This document shows, piece by piece, positions 11,576 to 19,344 of a stretch of 25,486 bases of DNA. The position numbers were made by a program, and so were the translations under genes. The stretch spans positions 30,549 to 56,034 of the forward strand of contig NW_014578804.1 in assembly GCF_000485595.1 (NCBI RefSeq), written 5' to 3'. Origin of the DNA: Priapulus caudatus. Its lineage: Eukaryota > Priapulida > Priapulimorpha > Priapulimorphida > Priapulidae. Below the pieces are notes generated by a model. It ran no database searches and was not told the DNA's origin. It saw nothing but the letters and a program-made list of their open reading frames with translations. Numbering within the stretch: the stretch's first letter is position 1; every line of letters starts with the position of its first letter.

Positions 11576-12880
11576 GCGGATGTTCTCTCCTCCTCTCTAA
11601 CCCCCGCATACGAATAAAAACTCTCAAAAACACCGCACATGCTACTTCTTACACGGAAGCGCGCGCCTCATCTCTTTCCTCCCTTCCTTTCGTCTTTGCC
11701 AAAGAAAAGAAGCCGTGTAGTCTTGCCTCCTACAAAGACACGACCGCTTCCTCCTCCCAATGCTCTGCCCCTACCGATCAGCCTTCTCCTACTCTTGTTC
11801 TTTTTCCCCTTGCTGGCATTCTACGTGTCTCCCCAACGCCACTCGCGAGTGAAACCAGACTGAACACCGACTGAACTAAGGTCTTAACTCACATCGCCGA
11901 ACGCGTCTCCCGCAGTACACGGCAGCTGCAAGAACTGTGCATCAAACCATCTCTCTCTCGATCTACTCGAGTCCATGGTCTCTCTCTCTCTCGTCTCTCT
12001 CCAGCTCTCTTCCGTGCCCAAACACTCGACCGCAAACCAATTAAAGAAGCTACGAGTGTAAGCATAACGTCTGTCGGTTTTCACCCAGTAAACTCTCGAC
12101 CCGCACCCGCAATAGGCGCGACTGCCAGGCACCACGCATATCCTCAGCTATACAAGACCACTCACAACCTCAACCACCCACCCATCGCCAACAAGCCATC
12201 CGTTAGCCGCCACTCCTCCTCGCCTAAACTACCAAACTCTCCTACCAAGCGCTGCTGCTATCGATGAGCTCAACTGCATCGGCTCACATGTCACCGTCAA
12301 CTGTCCCTATCGCCATTCGCCCGCACGTCACAGTCGACCGCCGTCACCGTCGCCGCCGCCACACCGCAGCAATCCCGCCACCGAGGTGAGACGGTTAGAG
12401 CCTGAACCACCGGCCATTAGCAACCTTTATTTTAACGCCCCATCAACTCCGCCCATCCCACACCCTAACACCCTCTTCACGCCGCCGTCCGACGACGCTC
12501 TGTACATAAACAGTCAAGCGGAAAGCCTGCGCGATCATTGGCTTAACCCTCTCACACCCGGCAGCGGCGGCCCAGCGAAGTGCAGCACGCAGCGCGCGGA
12601 TTCCATTCTGCAAATTCTCCATGCATCCGTCCTGGAAATCCCAAGCGGCCCGTAATGTTAGTTGCGGTGTCTTTAATTCGGCGCGGGATCGGGCGGCGCG
12701 CGCAGACTGCCGGGCCCTGCCACATGCCTGCGCGGAAGATCGCGCAGGAGGATCCGACATCAGCCGACGGCCGGGGCAAACCTCAGAACATATAACTACG
12801 CGCCGTCAACAATGGGCAGCGCTTTAGGTTCAATCAGCAATCTGCCAGGGTCCATCCTGCAATCCGTACTACAGCTGGCT
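11576..12880. other. Pyrimidine-biased to GC-rich sequence without recognised gene
   Basis: Starts CT-rich (to about 12010), passes through AC/CCG-rich sequence (about 12160-12375) and becomes CpG-rich at 12380-12790. Overlapping frames of 67-105 codons lie on both strands at 12386-12827. None has a recognisable domain. The CpG-rich part might be an exon or promoter, but the sequence is of doubtful accuracy. Confidence 0.35.
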
Positions 12881-13005
12881 TGCTTCTGCTGGACTGCTGT
12901 GCTGCTTGCACTTGCTGGCTGCTGCTTGTCTGTGTGTGGTGGTTGGTGGTGTGTGTCTGCGCGCGTGCTCGGCTGCTGGTGGTGGTGGTGGTGGTCACAC
13001 GCACT
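12880..13005. repeat. CTG/GGT-rich compound trinucleotide tract 1
   Basis: Runs of CTGCT, GGTGGT and GTGTGT on the + strand ending in about six GGT units near 12975-12993. It resembles the longer tract at 13525-13895, so the two may share an origin. Confidence 0.75.
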
Positions 13006-13091
13006 GTGGGACAGTCAGTAAAAGACTGGAAAAATAATGATGAACGCAACATTCAGCAAATACGACACACACACACTAATCTCAAATTAAG

Positions 13092-13417
13092 GTTCCACTG
13101 TTGTGATCAGCTATTCATATCAAGCTTTCCTTCATAAAACGTAACACCGAAACGCTCGACCGACGATCAGCCGCTGCGAGTGGTGCTGTGTCGCACATGA
13201 AATGATAATATACTATATAATATATATATATCTTTTATATATATATATAGTATACTATATATATATATATATATACTATACTATTTATATATACTATACT
13301 ATATATATATATATATCTATTATAATTTAGATTATCATTAATCATGGCGACACAGCAACCCTTCGCAGCGGGCGGAGTGGCGAGAGCGTTCCCGCACTAC
13401 AGTGCAAACAGTGGAAC
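13092..13417. repeat. Long imperfect inverted repeat with TA-rich core
   Basis: The left arm (13092-13209) and right arm (13331-13417) are approximate reverse complements. The left arm has GTTCCACTGTT, then GAAACGCTC, CCGCTGCGA, GCTGTGTCGC, CATGA and AATGATAAT. The reverse complement of the right arm gives GTTCCACTGTT, GAACGCTC, CCGCTGCGA, GCTGTGTCGC, CATGA and AATGATAAT in the same order. The core (13210-13330) is a (TA)n-type tract that is itself self-complementary. It could be a foldback/MITE-like element. Target duplications were not identified, and the arms are damaged by small indels. Confidence 0.75.
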
Positions 13418-13524
13418 TCGTACATGAGCAGCGTAGGGCCTACGAGAATCGTCTAGTATTTTGACTGTGCGTTCATATTATTTTCAAGTTTTTACTGACT
13501 GCTACCTATCCCAAGTGCCGTGGT

Positions 13525-13895
13525 GGGGGCTGCTGCTGCTGCTGCTGGGATGTGGTGGTGCTGCTGATGCTGCTGCTGCTGGTGTGGTGGCTGCTGCGCT
13601 GCTGCTGGTGGTGGTGTTGGTGCTGCTGCTGAGCTGGTGGTGGTGTGGTGTGGTGGTGCTGCTGCCGGTTTTCTCGCTGGTGGTGGTGGGGGTGGTGTGG
13701 TGCTGCTGATGCTGCGGCACACCCGCTGCTGCTCCTGCTGCTGCTGCTGGATCGGTGTCGGTGGTAGGTGGTGGTGGTGAGGTGCTGCGTTGTGGCTGCC
13801 GCTGGGTTGTTGGCTGCTGGTGTGTGGTGGTGCTGTTGCCTGCTGCTCGGTTGCTTGCTGCTGCTGTGGTGGTGGTGGTGGTGGGGGATGCCGAT
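13525..13895. repeat. CTG/GGT compound trinucleotide tract 2
   Basis: The + strand alternates CTG and GGT triplets for about 370 bases, starting with seven near-consecutive CTG units at 13529-13549. On the minus strand one frame (13506-13976) stays open for 156 codons, with Gln, His, Ser, Pro and Ala runs. Other minus frames are also long. Trinucleotide repeats keep all frames open, so coding status cannot be decided. Gln/His-rich tracts do occur in animal transcription factors, but no adjoining domain is visible here. Confidence 0.85.
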
Positions 13896-13989
13896 GTCTA
13901 TCACGGGTGCCCCCACTGCCGTAGACGATAAGGCGTGCACGCGGTGTGCGCGCGGCACCAGGGCAGCGAATGGCACAACGGCAACCGCC

Positions 13990-14260
13990 CTTTACACGAA
14001 GCCTCCACGCACGAGAACACTACTGTGAGCAGAACGCGACCACGCGCTACACGAAAGCACAAATGCCCACGAATGTTACAAAACACGCACGCAACGCACG
14101 CACCCACGGGGGACGCACGCAGCACGCCTCCACGAGAGCAACAATACAAAGCACGCACGCCAACGGGCACGCCACGCACCGCACGCACGCACTCGCACGT
14201 ACAACGAAAAAGCACAGCTCGCACTAAAGTCGCACGCGACACACAGACACACACCGCATG
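13990..14260. repeat. Interrupted (ACGC)n tetranucleotide repeat
   Basis: Repeated ACGC and CACG words with irregular one- to four-base interruptions between about 14040 and 14245. This contrasts with the near-perfect GTGC/GTGT repeat at 22165-22400 on the other side of the gap. The difference fits lower sequence accuracy here. The 287-codon minus-strand frame that covers this tract (13901-14764) is rich in Cys, Arg and Val from the repeat and is not called. Confidence 0.65.
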
Positions 14261-14539
14261 CGCGTGTAATGGTGTTCCGCTGCTCATGGGACAATTGAGC
14301 GCAGACGTCCAGTCTGGAGAGTTTGCGTTACCCGCAAAGCGCTGCGAGTAGCCAGAGAGGTCGTCCGCCCGGATTACATGGCATCGATACCACACGCGCA
14401 TCCTGCATGATCTGACACAGAGAAAGAACCGCGGAAGTAAACACCGAGCCACGTACGTAAGCGTGTCTGACACGCATATCCTGTAAGCACTTCCGACACG
14501 GTCTGCATACCTAATTTCTCTCTGTCCTACCTGGAACTT

Positions 14540-14630
14540 GGCTGGATTGTCTGCTATGCCTGCCTGCTGCCTGCATGCCTGCCATGCCTGCTGCCATGCC
14601 TGCCTGCCCCTGCCTGCATGCCACACCAGA
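14540..14630. repeat. TGCC/TGCA-rich degenerate tetranucleotide repeat
   Basis: TGCCTGC, CATGCCTGC and GCTGCC words follow one another at 14553-14622. No gene is associated with them. The remaining sequence up to the gap (14631-14962) shows no other feature, apart from a G8 run at about 14949-14956 just before the N stretch. Confidence 0.75.
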
Positions 14631-14962
14631 AAGCCACGTCGCGTGCACATTACACGGAGCGGCGTTTTATGCCGCAATCGCAGCCTGCTGGTCACTTGCA
14701 GACAAGATGCCGTACGGACAGCGTGCACGCACGCAACGCCACCGCAACCACAGAATGGCGCCATACGTCATTATATACGTAAACGGCGACACTATTTTAC
14801 GCCTGCACCGAACCTGCTCGCTACCAAGCTGGCTGCTCATGCGCCCGATTCGAAATTTCCACTGCGTTTCAATTAGCACCGAATACCAGTGAAAAGAGAG
14901 AAGGTGGTGAGAGGGAGGTGTGTGCAAAACAGGAATGATGTACTGTGTGGGGGGGGAAAGCG

Positions 14963-14987
14963 NNNNNNNNNNNNNNNNNNNNNNNNN
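14963..14987. other. Assembly gap of 25 N
   Basis: Exactly 25 undetermined bases. The sequence to the left is of the noisy type and that to the right is clean and starts inside module P. A fixed 25-N size is a conventional placeholder for an unclosed join, so the true distance is unknown. A single N also occurs at 25075. Confidence 0.99.
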
Positions 14988-15234
14988 AGGAATATATAAT
15001 AGAGATCGAACTCTATTATATATGTTTTGATTATACTCCTTTCTTTTCTTTTATTATATCCAATAGTCAAAATCTATCACGATATTATATTCGAAGTACA
15101 TAATTATCACGTTTCATTTTCTCATTTATTGTGCACTCCTGATTATACATATGTACTCATGTATTATAGCGAAGGCTATTTTTAAAAATAATGGCTAATG
15201 TTCGCGTAGATACCCATACATTGATGACTATTTG
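14988..15234. repeat. Module P, clean copy 3
   Basis: Begins AGGAATATATAATAGAGATC and matches 776-1032 nearly base for base. Small differences include an extra ATAT near 15056 and the absence of the TGTAGCCTAC present near 943. The hairpin with the ATCGAA loop is intact (about 14992-15023). Confidence 0.9.
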
Positions 15235-15360
15235 AAAATTAGTCATTGTATCTACAGACTGCATCTACACGCCCACTTGTACACCACCAGCGAGTGTTTA
15301 CTGGGCTCTATTTACTGGCATGTGCGCCGGTGGCAGTCCAAGCTGCGACTGTACATGTAG
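15235..15360 (+). repeat. Module Q 5' part, clean copy 3
   Basis: Identical to the first ~126 bases of copy 1 except A to G at about 15305. At ACATGTAGAC it switches: copies 1 and 2 go on with CATGAATG or a damaged version of it, while this copy goes on with GGTGGCGATGG (module R). Confidence 0.9.
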
Positions 15361-15526
15361 ACGGTGGCGATGGTAAATTTAGCCGGTAGGTGGCGGCCAT
15401 ATTGTATAGAGGAAACACCCTTGAAAGTTTCCGTGTTAGAGAAACATCGAATTTTGTTTGTTAGTCAACACATCGGATCTCAACAGCGTACGGACCGACG
15501 CTGTAACAGTTGTACAATATGCAGGC

Positions 15527-15569
15527 TATAAAATGTGTCGTGGTTGGCGACGGGTAAGTGATTCAGATT
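15527..15569 (+). promoter_or_regulatory. TATA box with initiator-like site
   Basis: TATAAAA at 15527-15533 is followed by TCAGATT at 15563-15569, whose A lies 38 bases from the first T of the box. That is slightly longer than the usual ~30. Both motifs survive in the damaged copy at 4128-4134 and 4165-4171. A donor-like GTAAGT (15554-15559) between them is also shared. This is a sequence-only inference. Confidence 0.35.
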
Positions 15570-15880
15570 AGTTCCAAAAGTGTCCAAAACAGAGACGACC
15601 AACAGTCGTCGCTTGAATGGAAATTCGCATAGTTAAGAAGTTGTGTTGTCACTGGGTGTTGCTTAGTCATTCATTTCGCGTTGCCGTGATGCGCGAATTG
15701 ACCCCGTATTTCCACACATCCTGTCATCGATTACTAGGCCTATAGAATAGATATGACAGACGTGTCGGTATAATCGCCATTAATTATTTGTTGTTCACGA
15801 CAAAACTGATTTCCTCAATTCTTGATTTATACGATCCTTACCTTAGTGAATGTACACATTACTAATAGTAATACTGAATA

Positions 15881-15898
15881 CAGTCTGTAGTAGGATTA
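15881..15898. repeat. 18-bp direct repeat, left of foldback element
   Basis: CAGTCTGTAGTAGGATTA here and CAGTCTATAGTAGGATTA at 16572-16589 differ at one base and flank the inverted repeat. This is the arrangement expected of a target-site duplication, although 18 bp is long for a DNA transposon. Confidence 0.7.
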
Positions 15899-15902
15899 AA
15901 CC

Positions 15903-16572
15903 GAATAATTCTGTCCCATATAATCTTTTTTATATTTTGGTGAGGGTTATTAGGACAGAACGGGGTTCATTGAAATTTCGTGAGATCGCATGCAAAATGC
16001 ATGCGCTGCGAATGCGGCCCGTACGCCGCTATTGGCGTGAAAAAAAACCTACTGTTCCCTTCTACATGGCTTTACCTTGCTACTGATATGTGTATACATT
16101 CACTTCAATCGTTATTCACTTCTTAAAAGATTGTTTTTCAGAAACACAGCTTCGTTTCACTTTCCTAAATCATTCGCCATTTACAAACAATCAGACCAAT
16201 CAGAGCGAGTCTTACAATAGCCTGGTTCTCGCTTGTATCTGTGGCGCTGCAGGAGGGCTGATAGACTCGCTCTGATTGGTCTGATTGTTTGTAAATGGCA
16301 AATGATTTAGGAAAGTGGAACGAAGCGGGGTTTCTGAAAAACAATCTTTTAAGAAGTGAATAACGGTTGAAGTGAATGTATACACATATCAGTAGCAAAG
16401 GTAAAGTCATGTAGAAGGGAACGGTAGGTTTTTTTCGCGCAAATAGCGGCGTACGGGCCACATTCGCAGCGCATGCATTTTGCATGCTATCTCACGAAAT
16501 TTCAATGAACCCCGTTCTGTCCCAATAACCCTCACCAAAATATAAAAAAGGTTATATGGGACAAAATTATTC
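15903..16572. mobile_element. 670-bp foldback/MITE-like element
   Basis: The left arm (15903-16211) and right arm (16264-16572) are reverse complements over 309 bases each with only scattered mismatches and few or no indels. They are separated by a 52-base spacer. Paired landmarks include GTCCCATATAA, AACGGGGTTCATTGAAATTTCGTGAGAT, GCATGCAAAATGCATGCGCTGCGAATG, the AGAAGGGAAC region and CCAATCAGAGCGAGTC. Open frames of 60-106 codons in the arms are mirror images of the same repeat and encode nothing recognisable. This is a non-autonomous transposon or foldback element. The superfamily is not assigned. Confidence 0.9.
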
Positions 16573-16589
16573 AGTCTATAGTAGGATTA
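16572..16589. repeat. 18-bp direct repeat, right of foldback element
   Basis: Partner of 15881-15898 with a single mismatch (A for G at its seventh base). It immediately follows, and shares one base with, the end of the right arm. Confidence 0.7.
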
Positions 16590-17590
16590 GCCTATCACTG
16601 TAGGATATCAGTGAGTTACGGCTTTCGCAAGGAATGTGTAAACGTATATTAGTCCACAGATCATAGGCATAATATTACTCTGCAGTTCAAGTGCATTTTT
16701 GCAAAACCCCAACTTTGTGATCTGATCACCGATGTGTGTAAGTTTGCACACATTTGATTTGTTAATATTTTAAATAGACATATCTAACTATACAATCATC
16801 ACATTATACAGCGAAATAGACTTTGTGAGTGGTAACCATAAGGTTTTGTTCTGTTACTGTTACTGTTAGTGCCCCCTAGGTGTCTTGCACTTTGCAATTG
16901 TAAGTCTCTCAAGTCCTTCAAATATTAAAGTAATTCTACCAAATGTGACAACTAAATTTAGCAATGAAAATCTTAGATTTAACGACGTGCGATTACGGAC
17001 ACGATTCAAAGAAATTATTTTTTGTGTTAGCATTGATACCGATGTGGTCCTTTGAAACAGAAGTCATGCTTACAGTGTGTAGGTAGCATGTTTAATCCAG
17101 TGCTCAATACAGTAGATTTAGCCCCAGTGTATGCGTATGTGTGTCTGGGTACGTGCGTGTGAGTGCGTCTGTGTGGGTGTTTTGTGCGTCTGTATGGGTG
17201 TACGTATGGACATTTGCGTAACATCAAAAACTTAGACGGTAGAGTTGCATTCTGCAAAATATCATTTTCAACCTACTGGGACTTGCAAAGTGGCCACCGG
17301 TTTATCGCGATAAGAGGCGGGAATCGTGAATATGTCCCAATTAAGCGCTGAACATAACAATATAGAATAAAGATTGTATTTTTTTCGAAGACGAGTGCCG
17401 TTTAAGCAATACGTCTATTTTTCCGAGGCCTGGGAAAGTGGGGACGACTGTATCGAGTGGTTGGCACTATTTTGGCCTTATCTGAATTTGTCTGACTTTG
17501 ACCCGTCATTATCATTGTTAGCGCATTTCATTTTTGTGGATTGTAATGTCGTAGGCGGATACGACGCTATGCTTGTATTCAGATATACTA
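16590..17590. other. Unique-looking non-coding sequence
   Basis: No repeat family or gene recognised. A GT-rich patch lies at about 17120-17215. GTGCCCCCTAGGTG at 16869-16882 resembles the core of a CTCF site on the minus strand. The frame at 17374-17628 (84 codons, aromatic-rich) has no recognisable motif, overlaps the start of the small element at 17591, and is not called as a gene. Confidence 0.45.
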
Positions 17591-17774
17591 CTGTATACGC
17601 TGTATATTTCGCGGTGGTTAAATTTTAGCGAATTTTGCGAACGCGTCTCCGACTGCGAAAATAACAACACACGAATAATTCATACCGAATAATTCATAAT
17701 TAACCACTCGCGAAATTGTCCGTCAAGTCTGAATTCACAAAAATATCTGTACGCGAAAAATATGGCGTATACAG
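17591..17774. mobile_element. 184-bp TA-flanked inverted-repeat element (MITE-like)
   Basis: The left end reads CTGTATACGCTGTATATTTC-GCG. The reverse complement of the right end reads CTGTATACGCCATATTTTTC-GCG. TA dinucleotides sit directly outside both ends (17589-17590 and 17775-17776), which fits the TA target duplication of the Tc1/mariner/pogo superfamily. Inside, GTGGTTAA near the left and TTAACCAC near 17702-17709 form a second inverted pair, and CGAATAATTCATA occurs twice in tandem (about 17671-17697). There is no transposase frame, so the element is non-autonomous. The superfamily is an inference. Confidence 0.75.
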
Positions 17775-18000
17775 TAATAATGTGAGTTCTTAGTTGAGTG
17801 ACTCCATATTACCCTTGTTGGAGTCAACGTCTGACATGTATACATATTGCTGGAATGTGTACGATCGGATGACCCTTTGAGCTAGTGTTTATTCTTTAAA
17901 AAAAAATTTGTTATCATCCAGGTACTGAACAATAGATTTCATACAAGGTGAAATTTCCTCGGTTTGGGATCGAGAGAGAAACCTCGTGTTTAACGCGAGT
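17775..18000. other. Non-coding flank upstream of promoter-like region
   Basis: No gene seen. A short imperfect inverted pair, GATCGAGAGAG (about 17969) and CGCGATCTCTC (18001-18011), lies just before the first CCAAT box. Confidence 0.4.
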
Positions 18001-18004
18001 CGCG

Positions 18005-18410
18005 ATCTCTCATTGGTCAGCAGTATTGCATCATCGAGCTGCGTTGTAAGGCTGAACGTGATTGGTTTTCGTGACGTTCAGAATGCTGCTTTCTCGTTCG
18101 CCCACCCTTGTCAGTATTGGAAATAGCAGACGCCCCTCGGTTTGTAAATTTCGCGCACGTTTTTTCGGAGCCACTTTTTACAGATTTTTATCACAGGTTC
18201 GTACACGTCCGAGTGTCCGGACTGATTTTTGAAACTGCCGCCATACACGAGTCGGTTTTCGCATCGCCCACAGGGAATTTCGGACGTTCTCTTAGTTCTC
18301 CGCGGGATTTGTCGTCGTCGACCCGTCGCTAGGGGCGAGCCGGCATAAACGGCGATGGTGCGTTGCCTAGCAACCGTCCGACTCATTGGCGTTTACGTCA
18401 TCGGAACCTC
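18005..18410. promoter_or_regulatory. Candidate promoter: X-box, CCAAT boxes and CRE-like sites
   Basis: CpG-rich sequence holding inverted CCAAT boxes (ATTGG) at 18012-18016, 18061-18065 and 18384-18388. CRE-like elements are TGACGTT at 18072-18078 and TTACGTCA at 18393-18400. A textbook RFX X-box, GTTGCCTAGCAAC, lies at 18362-18374. In animals, RFX X-boxes control ciliary genes, and RFX, NF-Y and CREB sites are often clustered. No downstream gene could be identified on either strand, so direction is open. Short frames inside (18108-18386) show no domain. Confidence 0.5.
18362..18374. promoter_or_regulatory. RFX X-box
   Basis: GTTGCC-T-AGCAAC: two six-base half-sites in inverted orientation separated by one base, matching the RFX consensus GTNRCC(N0-3)RGYAAC. 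An ATTGG follows after 9 bases and TTACGTCA after a further 4. Confidence 0.7.
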
Positions 18411-19040
18411 ATTTGTATGACGTCTCGTCGGGTCAGCGTTTGACGATCGATTACGCACGCTGCACGTAGATGGCGCTGACGACATATTAATCGCCCCGTA
18501 GGCCATCCATCACTCTGCTAGGCCTTTACTCTTTTAGCGAGTGATTGATTCGGCCTGTTTCCGCTGCCAACGGTCAGGGGCTGCGTTGTCAGAAAGAAAA
18601 ATGAGCCTTAGCGTTAGTCTTAACGTCACCTTTTTTCTCGCAGACTGTCAACAGAAATCTCGTGAAGTTACGAGTGTCTCGTACACAATATATAGAGAGA
18701 GAGGTCCAGTGTATGATAAAATAGTTAACGTCAAGACGCTAATTATGTTTCCAACAACCTTCCTCCTCCCTTCCCCGGGGGCTCGCTCCAGTGGGTCGCG
18801 TTCGCGAACATTTGCACGTTCGATCTTCATGTCGTTCGCACGTGGTTTCCCTCGGTGGCGCCCTCTAGCAGCTTGAAGCAATCGGCGTCGACCGAGCATC
18901 ACAGGCGACGCGGGTATTAGACTAGCAGAATCTCGGGGATGCGTTTGCGCGGATGTTGACGCATTACGGAGAGGCGGGCGATCGATGCGCGGCGATTCGC
19001 TCGCTCTTCCACTGTCCTCTTGCACTTCACATGAGAATGG
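18411..19040. other. CpG-rich region downstream of promoter, coding status unresolved
   Basis: Frames of 111 codons on the + strand (18541-18876) and 125 on the minus strand (18648-19025) overlap each other. The minus one is Arg/Ser/Ala-rich at its N-terminal half and ends in a hydrophobic stretch. Neither shows a known domain. A pyrimidine-rich run ending CTCGCAG (about 18626-18644) resembles a 3' splice site on the + strand. GCGCCCTCTAGCAG at 18858-18871 matches the CTCF core on the minus strand. This could include 5' exon sequence of an unrecognised gene. Confidence 0.35.
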
Positions 19041-19045
19041 CTGTC

Positions 19046-19285
19046 ATGGTCTAGCTCTGTCGCTAGCTTTAGTTCTTGCTCTAGGCCTAGCTCTAGCTGT
19101 AGCTGTAGTTGTAGGTCTAGCTCTAACTTTAACTCTAACTCTAACTCTAACTTTAGCTATAGCAGTATAGCTGTAGGGCTAGCTATAGCTCTTAACTCTA
19201 GCTATAGGGCTAGCTATAGCTGTAGTTTAGCTATAGGGCTAGCTATTGCTGTAGTTCTAGCTATGTAGTTCTAGCTCTAGGTCAA
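19046..19285 (+). repeat. Hexamer-based repeat (CTAGCT/GTAGCT/CTAACT)
   Basis: The + strand is built from six-base units with variants CTAGCT, GTAGCT, CTAACT and TTTAGCTA. A pure stretch of TAACTC units lies at about 19123-19150, and GGGCTAGCTATAG variants lie at 19175-19250. The Leu-Ala and Leu-Thr repeats of the translation result from the period of six. It resembles but is not the telomeric TTAGGG repeat. Confidence 0.85.
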
Positions 19286-19344
19286 AACCATATTCAAGAG
19301 GGATGTAGGGAGCTTACGTATCCCCATGCAACAAACGTTGAGTG

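Larger units (their letters stand above)
15361..15902 (+). repeat. Module R, clean copy, with candidate core promoter
   Basis: Collinear with the noisy copy at 3760-4215 and 4755-4935. Conserved landmarks are GGCGGCCATATTG, TATAGAGGAAACACC, the TATAAAA box (15527-15533), GGCGACG before GTAAGT (15554-15559), TTCAGATTAGT (an initiator-like TCAGATT about 36 bases after the TATA box) and CAGAGACGAC. No credible downstream coding frame is seen. It may be a promoter plus non-coding first exon copied with the repeat, or a promoter within a mobile element. Confidence 0.65.

Noticed and set aside
10999-11874. A 291-codon open frame on the + strand, Ser/Leu-rich
   Set aside because: It is a direct consequence of the CT dinucleotide repeat, which lacks stop codons in all + frames. 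Neighbouring frames are equally open.
13201-13340. AT-rich palindrome as a replication origin
   Set aside because: The TA core is a simple microsatellite within a larger inverted repeat. No origin-specific motif is recognisable in animal DNA of this kind.
13901-14764. A 287-codon open frame on the minus strand
   Set aside because: It covers the ACGC- and TGCC-type repeats, is Cys/Arg/Val-rich from composition, has no domain, and lies in sequence with suspected indel errors.
16165-16485. A 106-codon frame in the foldback element as a possible transposase
   Set aside because: The same sequence appears inverted in the other arm with its own short frames, so it is a by-product of the arms and has no catalytic motif.
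17374-17628. An 84-codon aromatic-rich frame as a small membrane protein
   Set aside because: No domain or conserved motif is seen, and its 3' end lies in the TA-flanked MITE, which suggests a chance frame.
19046-19170. Leu-Thr/Leu-Ala repeats that could be taken for a membrane or antifreeze-like peptide
   Set aside because: Period-six DNA repeats give dipeptide repeats automatically. There is no start context or conserved flank.
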